DNA of 5,922 nucleotides from Acidobacteriota bacterium (lineage in GTDB: Bacteria; Acidobacteriota; Blastocatellia; RBC074): contig JABFSD010001019.1 of the NCBI GenBank assembly GCA_013140935.1, forward strand, positions 1 through 5,922. The letters are read 5' to 3'. Below, one piece after another: positions 1-5,889 of this stretch. Numbering within the stretch: position 1 is the stretch's first letter; each line of letters opens with the position of its first letter. The notes under the pieces were generated by a model, which worked only from the letters and a program-made list of their open reading frames with translations, did no database searches and was not told where the DNA came from. The translations under genes were made by a program, and so were the position numbers.

Positions 1-1
1 C

Positions 2-865
2 GTTACCGGACGCGATCAGTTAAGTGACCTCGGCCATTCGTTCAATCGCATGATTCGTTCGTTGCGCGAACTGCTGCGCGTGTCGGCTGAGAAAGAGCGG
101 CTCGATCAAGAGATGGCGATTGCTGCGAGCGTGCAGGCGCGCTTGTTTCCGCGCGCCATGCCGCAATGCGATACGCTCGATCTGGCGGCAGGCGTATGCC
201 AACCGGCGCGCATCGTCAGCGGCGATTATTTCGATTACTTTGAAATTCGTCCCGGCCTGATTGCTTTCGTCGTGGCCGACGTATGCGGCAAAGGCGTATC
301 GGCGGCCTTGCTGATGTCGAACCTGCAAGCCCATTTGCGCAGCCGCGCTTTGAGCGATGCGCCCCCGTTCAATCCCCCGTTCAATGAGGATAACGAACCG
401 CGCGATTTGCGGGCGCTGGTCAGCCACGTCAATCAACGCATGGTCGAGGCGTCGCCGGATTCGAGTTACGTGACGATGTTTTATGCCGAATACGATGAGG
501 CCGCGAGCGTGATGCGTTATGTGAACGCGGGACACAATCCGCCGCTGCTGCTCACTGCCAGCCAATGTAAAAAGTTGGAGGAAGGTGGAACCGTCGTCGG
601 CTTGTTTCGTGAATCGGTTTATGAGTTGGGTGAAGTCGCGTTAGCCGCAGACGACGTTTTCGTGGCCTATACCGATGGCTTGTTGGAAGCCCGCAATCCG
701 CAAGAGGAAGAGATCGGCGAAGAGCGTTTGGCAGAATGGCTGGCAGCGTTGCGCGATCAGCCGGCTGAAACGATCAAACAGCGGTTGTTGGAACAGGTCG
801 CCGCGTGGACGGAAAATGCCGAACAGGAAGACGATTTAACCTTGCTGGTATGGCGCAAACGATGA
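2..865 (+). CDS. HAMP-linked PP2C/SpoIIE-family (RsbU-like) serine phosphatase, 5' truncated by window edge
   Basis: The C-terminal 287 residues of a protein phosphatase of the PPM/SpoIIE class are present. These metal-dependent enzymes dephosphorylate phosphoserine or phosphothreonine, often on anti-anti-sigma (STAS) partners. The frame is open from base 2 with no stop, and residues 1-20, before and across the first ATG (position 50), match the second helix of a HAMP domain (DQLSDLGHSFNRM). The ATG at 50 is therefore internal, and a membrane or sensor part lies upstream of the window. A helical linker (about 25-50) leads into the catalytic domain (about 55-287). Its motifs are SGDYFDYF (D75), ADVCGKG (D93), NAGHNPP (175-181), TDG (D225) and the terminal EDDLTLL (D277, D278). 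These are the expected metal-binding acidic positions, so the enzyme looks active. Residues 121-128 are a perfect PPFN duplication in a loop. The in vivo target is unknown, and no STAS or anti-sigma gene is in view. Confidence 0.9.
   Translation, partial: VTGRDQLSDLGHSFNRMIRSLRELLRVSAEKERLDQEMAIAASVQARLFPRAMPQCDTLDLAAGVCQPARIVSGDYFDYFEIRPGLIAFVVADVCGKGVSAALLMSNLQAHLRSRALSDAPPFNPPFNEDNEPRDLRALVSHVNQRMVEASPDSSYVTMFYAEYDEAASVMRYVNAGHNPPLLLTASQCKKLEEGGTVVGLFRESVYELGEVALAADDVFVAYTDGLLEARNPQEEEIGEERLAEWLAALRDQPAETIKQRLLEQVAAWTENAEQEDDLTLLVWRKR
362..385 (+). repeat. Perfect 12-bp tandem duplication inside the phosphatase gene
   Basis: CCCCCGTTCAAT occurs twice head to tail (362-373 and 374-385). 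It is in frame and encodes PPFN-PPFN at residues 121-128 of the fragment. It sits between the helix after the DVCGKG motif and the next helix, a region that varies in length in SpoIIE-type phosphatases, so it should be tolerated. The identity of both copies at every base suggests a recent slippage duplication. Confidence 0.85.
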
Positions 866-922
866 GCTTGATGGTATCTTGCGCGCGCACCCCGAACGTC
901 AACAATTACCGGCCTCGACATA

Positions 923-1855
923 ATGATGAAGCTTCTCTTTCGATTAAGTTTTGTATTCGTATTACTGGCGAGTTGCGTTGCGGTGACGGCGGCGCAATCC
1001 GATTCACTGACGATGCGCGATGCGGATGGCCGCATCGTGCTGAAGCATCTTAAAGGCGCTTCTCTGGGGGCTTATCTGGGGGACGCCGGACCCAATCAGG
1101 GCGCAGTGGTCGGCAAAGTTATGGCCGATAGCCCGGCGGCTCAGGCGGGTTTGCAGGACAACGACCTCATCGTCGCCGTCGCGGAAGAACGCATTCAGAA
1201 CGCCGCGCAAATTTATCATTGGCTCACGCAACGACAACCGCAGGAACGCGCCGCCGTGCGCGTGCTGCGGGCGGGCACAGAGCTAACGCTGACCATCACT
1301 TTGGGTGAACGCCGCGTGCGTTTCGATGATCCGTGTCAAAAACTCTTTAGCGACACCAATGCTTTCATGCTCGAAGCCATGCGCCTGAAAGCCGCCAGTG
1401 AAGAAGCCGTGCGTAAAGGCGATCAGAAACTGGCGGAAGAAAACGCCAGGCAATCAGAAGAGTATTTCAAAACCGCCGAGCAAACCCGTCTGGAAATGGA
1501 AGCCGCGATCAAAGATGGACGCACCAGCATTGCGGGACAGCGCGGCGCGTGTCGGCCTTCGTCTGTGCAAGCTGAGGCGGGCGACATGGGCGTCAACGTG
1601 GCTACGCTGTCGCCGCAACTCGCAGCCTATTTCGGCGTAAGCGGCAACGGCTTGCTGGTAACGGAAGTCAAAGCCGGCAGTCCGGCGGCGCAAGCCGGAA
1701 TGCAAGCGGGCGATTGCCTCATCAGCCTGGGTAAAAAAGGCGTCGCACACAGCGCGGAACTCAAACTGGCGTTTGAATCCGCTGCCGAACCCATCGTGGC
1801 GGCGGTGATTATTCGTGAGCAGAAACAACTCGTGTTGCAAGTGGCGAAACGCTGA
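923..1855 (+). CDS. Exported double-PDZ-domain protein without a protease domain
   Basis: The 310-residue product has an N-terminal export signal (K3, R7, hydrophobic 8-17). The signal contains a lipobox-like LASC (15-18) and, just after it, a possible signal peptidase I site near TAA/QS (22-26), so it is either a lipoprotein or a soluble periplasmic protein. PDZ 1 spans about 45-127 and PDZ 2 about 221-308. Both carry the same SPAAQAG turn (70-76 and 253-259) followed by a D-hydrophobic-I strand, as in HtrA/DegP-type PDZ domains. Between them, about 140-198 is a highly charged Glu/Lys/Ala-rich helical segment flanked by C138 and C210. No Ser-protease or other catalytic domain is present, so a peptide- or C-terminus-binding scaffold role in the envelope is inferred. 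The start is ATG 923 or the adjacent ATG 926; neither has a clear Shine-Dalgarno sequence, and no other in-frame start exists after the stop codon at 869. It lies 57 bases after the phosphatase on the same strand. I recognise no named gene. Confidence 0.85.
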   Translation: MMKLLFRLSFVFVLLASCVAVTAAQSDSLTMRDADGRIVLKHLKGASLGAYLGDAGPNQGAVVGKVMADSPAAQAGLQDNDLIVAVAEERIQNAAQIYHWLTQRQPQERAAVRVLRAGTELTLTITLGERRVRFDDPCQKLFSDTNAFMLEAMRLKAASEEAVRKGDQKLAEENARQSEEYFKTAEQTRLEMEAAIKDGRTSIAGQRGACRPSSVQAEAGDMGVNVATLSPQLAAYFGVSGNGLLVTEVKAGSPAAQAGMQAGDCLISLGKKGVAHSAELKLAFESAAEPIVAAVIIREQKQLVLQVAKR

Positions 1856-1857
1856 GG

Positions 1858-1873
1858 CGTTCGTCCGTTCGTA
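1858..1873 (+). repeat. Short imperfect tandem repeat in the intergenic gap
   Basis: CGTTCGTC is followed directly by CGTTCGTA, two 8-bp units differing at the last base. They lie just after the stop of the PDZ gene in the 79-base gap before the first adaptor. The role is unknown; it could be chance or a small operator. The rest of this gap shows no hairpin followed by a T run and no good sigma-70 promoter. Confidence 0.35.
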
Positions 1874-1921
1874 ATCGTCCAACTGGTGCCATCTAGCTTT
1901 TTGACCGTCTTTTGTGTCGTT

Positions 1922-1926
1922 GAGGT
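1922..1926 (+). promoter_or_regulatory. Ribosome binding site that sets the start of the first adaptor
   Basis: GAGGT lies 8 bases before the ATG at 1935. The same frame is open to a GTG at 1914, which would add 7 residues, but nothing resembling a Shine-Dalgarno sequence precedes that GTG, so the ATG is preferred. Confidence 0.7.
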
Positions 1927-1934
1927 ACACCACC

Positions 1935-3233
1935 ATGCCCACAGTTTCTAAACCGGTTTCTTTCGCACTTGGCGAATCTCTTTTATTCAGCCGCATCCTT
2001 CCTGCACTTTTCTTATTGGCGTTGATCGCCGTCATTGGCTGGCGCGCGTTTCCATCGTCGTATACATCGTCGTTTACAACTTTGCGGCAGGCGTTGGCCG
2101 CCACCGGCGAACCGCCTGCCGTAGCCTTGCACACCGCTCTGATAGAAAGCGGCGAGATCAGCAAACAGTTGCGGCTTGATGGCGAATTGCGCGCCGTGCG
2201 TTCGCGCACGATCTTTGCCGAGATGACCGATGAAGCCAAGATCACTTGGATGCCGGAAGAGGGTACGCAAGTGAAAGCGGGCGACCGCCTGATTGAACTC
2301 GACAGCACCGCCGTACTCACCAAGATCAAAGACGCCGAAGAAAAACTCATCGCCGCCGAAAACGAAATCCTGCGCGTGACGGCCCAACAGGAAGGCCAGT
2401 TACGCGACTTCCAGGTCGAGTTGAGTCGGCACTGGCTCGCTTTCGAAAAAGCCAAAGTCGAAGCCCGCTTGCCCGCCGATGTGGTTTCGCGCCGCGAATA
2501 TCAGGAAAAGCAATTCGCCCTCGACAAAGCCCGTACCGAATACGAAACGCAACAGGCCAAGATCGAACAGAAAAAGCGCGAGTTCGCCGCCGAATTGCTG
2601 GTCAAGACGATTGAAAAGCAAAAGACCGAAGGCCAACTCGCGCAAGCCAAACAGGGACTCAATCGCATGCTGGTCAAAGCGCCGACCGAAGGCATGGTGC
2701 TTTACAGCGATCACTGGAACGAACGCCGCAAGATGCAAGTCGGCGACGTCGTATGGGGCGGCTTGCCCTTGCTTACGCTGCCTATCCTTTCCGAAATGGA
2801 ACTCGTCGCGCAGGTCAACGAAGTGGACGGCCCGAAAATTTCAGTAGGGAATAAAGCTCGCATCGTGTTGGACAGCGCCCCGCAGGAAGCGATCAACGGC
2901 ACGGTCACTGACGTTTCGCAAACTGCCGCCAAAGCCAGTTGGCAGGCGAAAGCGAAAGTTTTTACTGTCATTATTTCGCTCGAAAAAACGCTTATAGAAA
3001 TGAAGCCCGGAATGTCGGCACAAGTTTCCATTGTCGTCGGCAATTCCGGCTCACAATTGCTCGTACCGCGCGCCGCTTTACACTTCGGAAGCGAGACACC
3101 GATGGTCACGCGGCTTGAGAGCGCCAATCAACAACGTCCCGTGGCTGTCACGATTACAGCGGCGGATGCCAAACATTACGCTGTCGCCGCGAACGGTGCG
3201 CTCAAGGCGGGCGATAAAGTCGTATTGCCTTAG
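1935..3233 (+). CDS. HlyD/MacA-type periplasmic adaptor (membrane fusion protein), first of three
   Basis: The 432-residue product is a membrane fusion protein, which bridges an inner-membrane export pump and an outer-membrane channel across the periplasm. A single uncleaved membrane anchor spans about 20-37, with no lipobox cysteine. The first half of the barrel-sandwich (lipoyl-like) domain is about 91-125, with EEGTQVKAGDRLIELD as its signature. A long coiled-coil hairpin runs about 126-246 with its turn near LPADVVSR (179-186). The second lipoyl half is about 247-282 (KAPTEGMVLY, then GDVVWGG at 270-276). A beta-barrel follows (about 285-368, including NGTV at 321-324 and MKPGMSAQV), and a membrane-proximal domain ends in LKAGDKVVLP. 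Length and domain order are normal for the family. The 58-base gap to the next adaptor, on the same strand, suggests one operon. The substrate cannot be told from the adaptor; drug, lipid, peptide or metal export are all open. Confidence 0.88.
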   Translation: MPTVSKPVSFALGESLLFSRILPALFLLALIAVIGWRAFPSSYTSSFTTLRQALAATGEPPAVALHTALIESGEISKQLRLDGELRAVRSRTIFAEMTDEAKITWMPEEGTQVKAGDRLIELDSTAVLTKIKDAEEKLIAAENEILRVTAQQEGQLRDFQVELSRHWLAFEKAKVEARLPADVVSRREYQEKQFALDKARTEYETQQAKIEQKKREFAAELLVKTIEKQKTEGQLAQAKQGLNRMLVKAPTEGMVLYSDHWNERRKMQVGDVVWGGLPLLTLPILSEMELVAQVNEVDGPKISVGNKARIVLDSAPQEAINGTVTDVSQTAAKASWQAKAKVFTVIISLEKTLIEMKPGMSAQVSIVVGNSGSQLLVPRAALHFGSETPMVTRLESANQQRPVAVTITAADAKHYAVAANGALKAGDKVVLP

Positions 3234-3243
3234 TGGAATGATT

Positions 3244-3274
3244 TTGTAGTGCGGGTTAGTAACCCGCACTACAA
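3244..3274 (+). repeat. Perfect inverted repeat (14-bp arms, 3-base loop) between adaptors 1 and 2
   Basis: The left arm TTGTAGTGCGGGTT (3244-3257) and right arm AACCCGCACTACAA (3261-3274) are exact reverse complements around the loop AGT. A T3243-G3275 wobble would extend the stem by one pair. It fills about half of the 58-base gap and ends 4 bases before the ribosome binding site of the next gene. No U-tract follows the right arm, so it is not a standard intrinsic terminator in the + direction. It could be a REP-like dispersed palindrome, an mRNA-stabilising hairpin, or a structure tuning translation of the next gene. Confidence 0.9.
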
Positions 3275-3278
3275 GTTC

Positions 3279-3284
3279 AAAGGA
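3279..3284 (+). promoter_or_regulatory. Ribosome binding site of the second adaptor
   Basis: AAAGGA lies 7 bases before the ATG at 3292 and supports that start. It lies only 4 bases beyond the inverted repeat, so folding of the repeat would place a stable stem right beside the ribosome loading site. Confidence 0.65.
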
Positions 3285-3291
3285 TTTCGTT

Positions 3292-4557
3292 ATGCCCAGA
3301 GCTAAACTTATCCGCCGGTTCTTTTCTTTCGGATTCATTGCCGCTGCGTTGTTGGCGGTGGTGTTATATGCGCGCTCGCCGCGTTCCGCCGCTTTGCTCA
3401 ACGCTGCGGGCTTGAGCAAACCCGTCGAAGACGCCGCCTTCATCACGCTTGCGCCCGCGACCTTTCCGTTTCGCGTAGAAACCACCGGCACGTTGAAAGC
3501 GACATCGGTGCAAAACTACGGCGGGCCGCCTACGTTCGGCAGTTATTGGCAATTCAAGATCGTCAATCTCGTACCCGAAGGCCGCAACGTGAAAAAAGAC
3601 GATCTGCTGATTATGTTCGACGCACAGGCCGTCAAAGAAGACTTGATGCGCTTTCAAAGCGAGTTCGATCAAGCGACGAAAGAACTCGACAAGACCAAAG
3701 CCCAGATTGATCTCGAACGGCAGGAACTCACCGCCAAACTCGCCGAAGCCGAAAACAATCACGAAAAACTCAAGCTCAAACAGCGCGTCAGTTCAGACAT
3801 CGAAGTCTCGCGCAACGTCGAACTCGACATGCTCGGCGTCGAACAAGCCCGCCGCGAAGTCGAAGCGCTCAAGGAACGTTTGGACTGGCATAAGAAATCG
3901 AGCGAGGCTACTTACAACATTATCGCCAGCCGCAAAGCCCGCGCCGAAAACAAAGTCACCGAAATCAACAAAGGCCGCGAGAGCTTTCAGATCAAAGCCG
4001 ACCGCGATGGCGTCGTCGTTTATAAAACCAAATGGAACGGCGACAAGTTTCAGGTCGGCGAACAAGTCTGGTCAGGCCAGCCGATTCTGGACATTCCCGA
4101 TCTCAACACCTTGCGCGCCGAAGCCTTTGTGCCCGAAGTTGATCTGGGCAAGGTCAAACTCAAGCAACGTGCCGAAATCACGATTGATGCGTTTCCCGAC
4201 AAACGCTTCACGGGTACGGTCAAACTGATGGAGCGATTGGTAAGGCAAAAAGCCTGGGACATTCAAAACAAAATCCTGCCTGTCGAAATCGAACTCGATC
4301 ATCCAGACGTTTCGATCATGCGCCCGGCGATGGGACTGAAAGCAAAAATTGAAACCGGCGCGTTGCAGGATTGTTTATTCGTACCGTTGAAAGCCGTGAA
4401 AACGACGGCGGAAGGTTCGCGCGTCAAGGTGCGCACCGAAACCGGTTGGCGCGAACAAATCGTCAAACTGGGCGAATCGAACGCGACCGACGTGGTCATC
4501 AAAGAAGGCTTGCGCGCGGGCGACCGCGTAGCGACTGATTTCAGCAAAGCCAAATAA
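3292..4557 (+). CDS. HlyD/MacA-type periplasmic adaptor (membrane fusion protein), second of three
   Basis: The 421-residue product has a basic N-terminus (R3, K5, R8, R9) followed by one membrane anchor (about 11-26) with no lipobox. The first lipoyl half (about 62-110) is unusual: a Gly/Pro/aromatic stretch, YGGPPTFGSYWQF (76-88), replaces the usual short strand before EGRNVKKDDLLIMFD (96-110). The hairpin (about 111-232) is very rich in Glu, Lys and Arg with its turn near VSSDIEVSR (166-174), followed by a second helix that carries an extra basic segment (about 200-228). The second lipoyl half is about 233-268 (DRDGVVVY, GEQVWSG at 256-262). The beta-barrel is about 271-356, with DAFPDKRFTGTV at 299-310, and the membrane-proximal domain contains LFVPLKAV and ends with LRAGDRV. 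The pattern GxxVWxG is shared with both neighbouring adaptors, which points to origin by duplication. It presumably works with the neighbouring adaptors and the permease that starts at 5890. Confidence 0.88.
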   Translation: MPRAKLIRRFFSFGFIAAALLAVVLYARSPRSAALLNAAGLSKPVEDAAFITLAPATFPFRVETTGTLKATSVQNYGGPPTFGSYWQFKIVNLVPEGRNVKKDDLLIMFDAQAVKEDLMRFQSEFDQATKELDKTKAQIDLERQELTAKLAEAENNHEKLKLKQRVSSDIEVSRNVELDMLGVEQARREVEALKERLDWHKKSSEATYNIIASRKARAENKVTEINKGRESFQIKADRDGVVVYKTKWNGDKFQVGEQVWSGQPILDIPDLNTLRAEAFVPEVDLGKVKLKQRAEITIDAFPDKRFTGTVKLMERLVRQKAWDIQNKILPVEIELDHPDVSIMRPAMGLKAKIETGALQDCLFVPLKAVKTTAEGSRVKVRTETGWREQIVKLGESNATDVVIKEGLRAGDRVATDFSKAK

Positions 4558-4583
4558 GTGAAAAGTGAAAAGTGAAAAGTGAA
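4558..4583 (+). repeat. 7-bp tandem repeat (GTGAAAA, about 3.7 copies) before the third adaptor
   Basis: Three perfect GTGAAAA units (4558-4564, 4565-4571, 4572-4578) and a partial fourth (GTGAA, 4579-4583) fill almost the whole 28-base gap between the second adaptor's stop and the ATG at 4586. No other Shine-Dalgarno-like sequence is available, so AAGTGA in the last copy must serve for initiation, unless translation is coupled to the upstream gene. The unit length is not a multiple of three, but the repeat is untranslated, so copy number would change gene spacing rather than frame. Confidence 0.9.
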
Positions 4584-4585
4584 TT

Positions 4586-5884
4586 ATGCGTAAATGGTCT
4601 CGCACGCTTCGTAATTTAGGCTTATTGCTGGTTTGTTTTCTGCTGCTCGCCTTCGGTGTGCGCAGCGCGCGCCGTGCCATGCAACCTGCGCCTGATGATC
4701 TCGCGCCGTTGATGCTGACGATGGAGCCGCGCGATTTCACGCTGACGATTTCGGCGCAAGGCGAATTGCAGGCCGCGCAATCCAGTTCCATCGCCGTACC
4801 GCCCGTGCCGGTGCAACGATTGCGCATCGCTTCGGTCGTAGCCAATGGCCGTTACGTCAACAAAGGCGACGTGCTGGTCGAATTCGATCCGACCGATCTC
4901 GAATTGCAGAAGCGCGATCATCAGGCAAGCCAGCAAATGGCCGAACAAAAAATTAACAAGGGCGAACTCGCCAGCGGCACTGAAAAAACCGACATCAACA
5001 AAGACCGCAAGCTCGCCGAACTGGACTTGCGCAAGGTCAGCGAATTCATGCCGCAGGACGAACTGATTTTTACGCAACGCCAGATCATCGAAGGGCAGTT
5101 GGATAAGGGCTACGCTGAAAAGAAGATCGTCTATGCCGATGCGCGGCTGACGCTGAAAGGCAAGGTTTACACGCTGGACGAAGCCATTCTACAACTCGAA
5201 CGCAAACAGGCCGACGCGATGTTGGGCCGCGTAGACAAAGCTCTCACCTCGCTCACGCTGATTGCGCCTGCTTCCGGCATAGTGGTTTATCCCGCCAACA
5301 GTGGCGGATGGAATTCAGCCAACGTCATGCCCGGCAAAGTCGTATGGATCGGGATGACGCTTTTCAATCTAGTCAATCCTGAAAAGATGGAAGCCAAAGT
5401 TTCGGTGCTGGAAAAAGACGCGGGCGAACTCAAAACCGATCAGCCCGTCACGCTCACGCTCGATCCCTTTCCCGGTCGTGAGTTCAACGGCAAGGTCAAA
5501 ACCGTAGACAAAGTCGCGCGCCCGATTGATCGCGGCTCGCCGGTGAAATACTTCGAGACGACGATTACGCTCGAACGCACCGATACCGAATTGATGAAAC
5601 CCGGCGTCAAGCTCGTTGCTGCGATTCGCGCCAGTGAACTCAAATCCGTTTTCGTCGTGCCGCGCAGCGCCGTTACGCAAAAAGACGATGCGCACAGAGT
5701 CTTCGTGCAAACCGCACCGGGTCATTACGAATCACGCAACGTCAAGCTCGGACAAGGCGACCTCGCGCAAGTCGTCGTCAACGAAGGCTTGCAACGCGGA
5801 CAAGTCATTGCGCTCAATCCGCCCGACTTGAAACGCGAGAGCAAGACTTCAGATAACCGATCTCAGACCACCGACCGCAAGTAA
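4586..5884 (+). CDS. HlyD/MacA-type periplasmic adaptor (membrane fusion protein), third of three
   Basis: The 432-residue product has a basic N-terminus and one membrane anchor (about 10-25). C17 lies inside the anchor but the residues before it (LLV) do not make a lipobox. The first lipoyl half (about 55-101) is divergent, with VPPVPVQRL (71-79) and then NGRYVNKGDVLVEFD. The hairpin (about 102-222) contains a Lys/Asp-rich stretch (130-150) and a turn near MPQDELIFTQ (155-164). The second lipoyl half is about 223-263 (APASGIVVY, an inserted Gly/Asn-rich loop at 238-246, GKVVWIG at 250-256). The beta-barrel (about 266-349) includes DPFPGREFNGKV (293-304), close to the matching segment of the second adaptor, and MKPGVKLVAAI. 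The membrane-proximal domain has VVPRSAV and ends with LQRGQVI (402-408). A polar tail (about 412-432) follows the normal end of the domain. The stop is only 5 bases from the next start, so translational coupling with the permease is likely. Confidence 0.88.
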   Translation: MRKWSRTLRNLGLLLVCFLLLAFGVRSARRAMQPAPDDLAPLMLTMEPRDFTLTISAQGELQAAQSSSIAVPPVPVQRLRIASVVANGRYVNKGDVLVEFDPTDLELQKRDHQASQQMAEQKINKGELASGTEKTDINKDRKLAELDLRKVSEFMPQDELIFTQRQIIEGQLDKGYAEKKIVYADARLTLKGKVYTLDEAILQLERKQADAMLGRVDKALTSLTLIAPASGIVVYPANSGGWNSANVMPGKVVWIGMTLFNLVNPEKMEAKVSVLEKDAGELKTDQPVTLTLDPFPGREFNGKVKTVDKVARPIDRGSPVKYFETTITLERTDTELMKPGVKLVAAIRASELKSVFVVPRSAVTQKDDAHRVFVQTAPGHYESRNVKLGQGDLAQVVVNEGLQRGQVIALNPPDLKRESKTSDNRSQTTDRK

Positions 5885-5889
5885 AGTGC

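Noticed and set aside
50..52. ATG at 50 as the true start of the phosphatase
   Set aside because: The frame is open upstream to the window edge, and residues before this ATG continue a good HAMP helix, so it is an internal methionine.
20..565. Minus-strand open frame (181 codons) opposite the phosphatase
   Set aside because: It is Arg/His/Ala-rich with no domain and fully antisense to a gene with clear catalytic motifs.
866..922. Promoter or small gene between the phosphatase and the PDZ gene
   Set aside because: TTGATG at 868 has no -10 partner at usual spacing, and the frames here carry stops or no start codon with a ribosome binding site.
1901..1929. TTGACC followed by GGTACA as a sigma-70 promoter for the adaptor operon
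   Set aside because: The -35 is fair, but at 17-base spacing the -10 matches poorly and overlaps the ribosome binding site, leaving no room for a leader.
1914..1934. GTG at 1914 as the start of the first adaptor
   Set aside because: It has no Shine-Dalgarno sequence, while ATG 1935 has GAGGT at good spacing; the extra 7 residues add nothing recognisable.
1454..2455. Long open frame on the minus strand (333 codons) spanning the PDZ gene end and first adaptor start
   Set aside because: Its product is Ser/Arg-rich with no recognisable domain, and it lies opposite two well-supported genes and their gap; it is a shadow of their codon usage.
3244..3280. Inverted repeat as an intrinsic terminator
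   Set aside because: No T run follows the right arm on the + strand, and it lies between genes that look co-transcribed.
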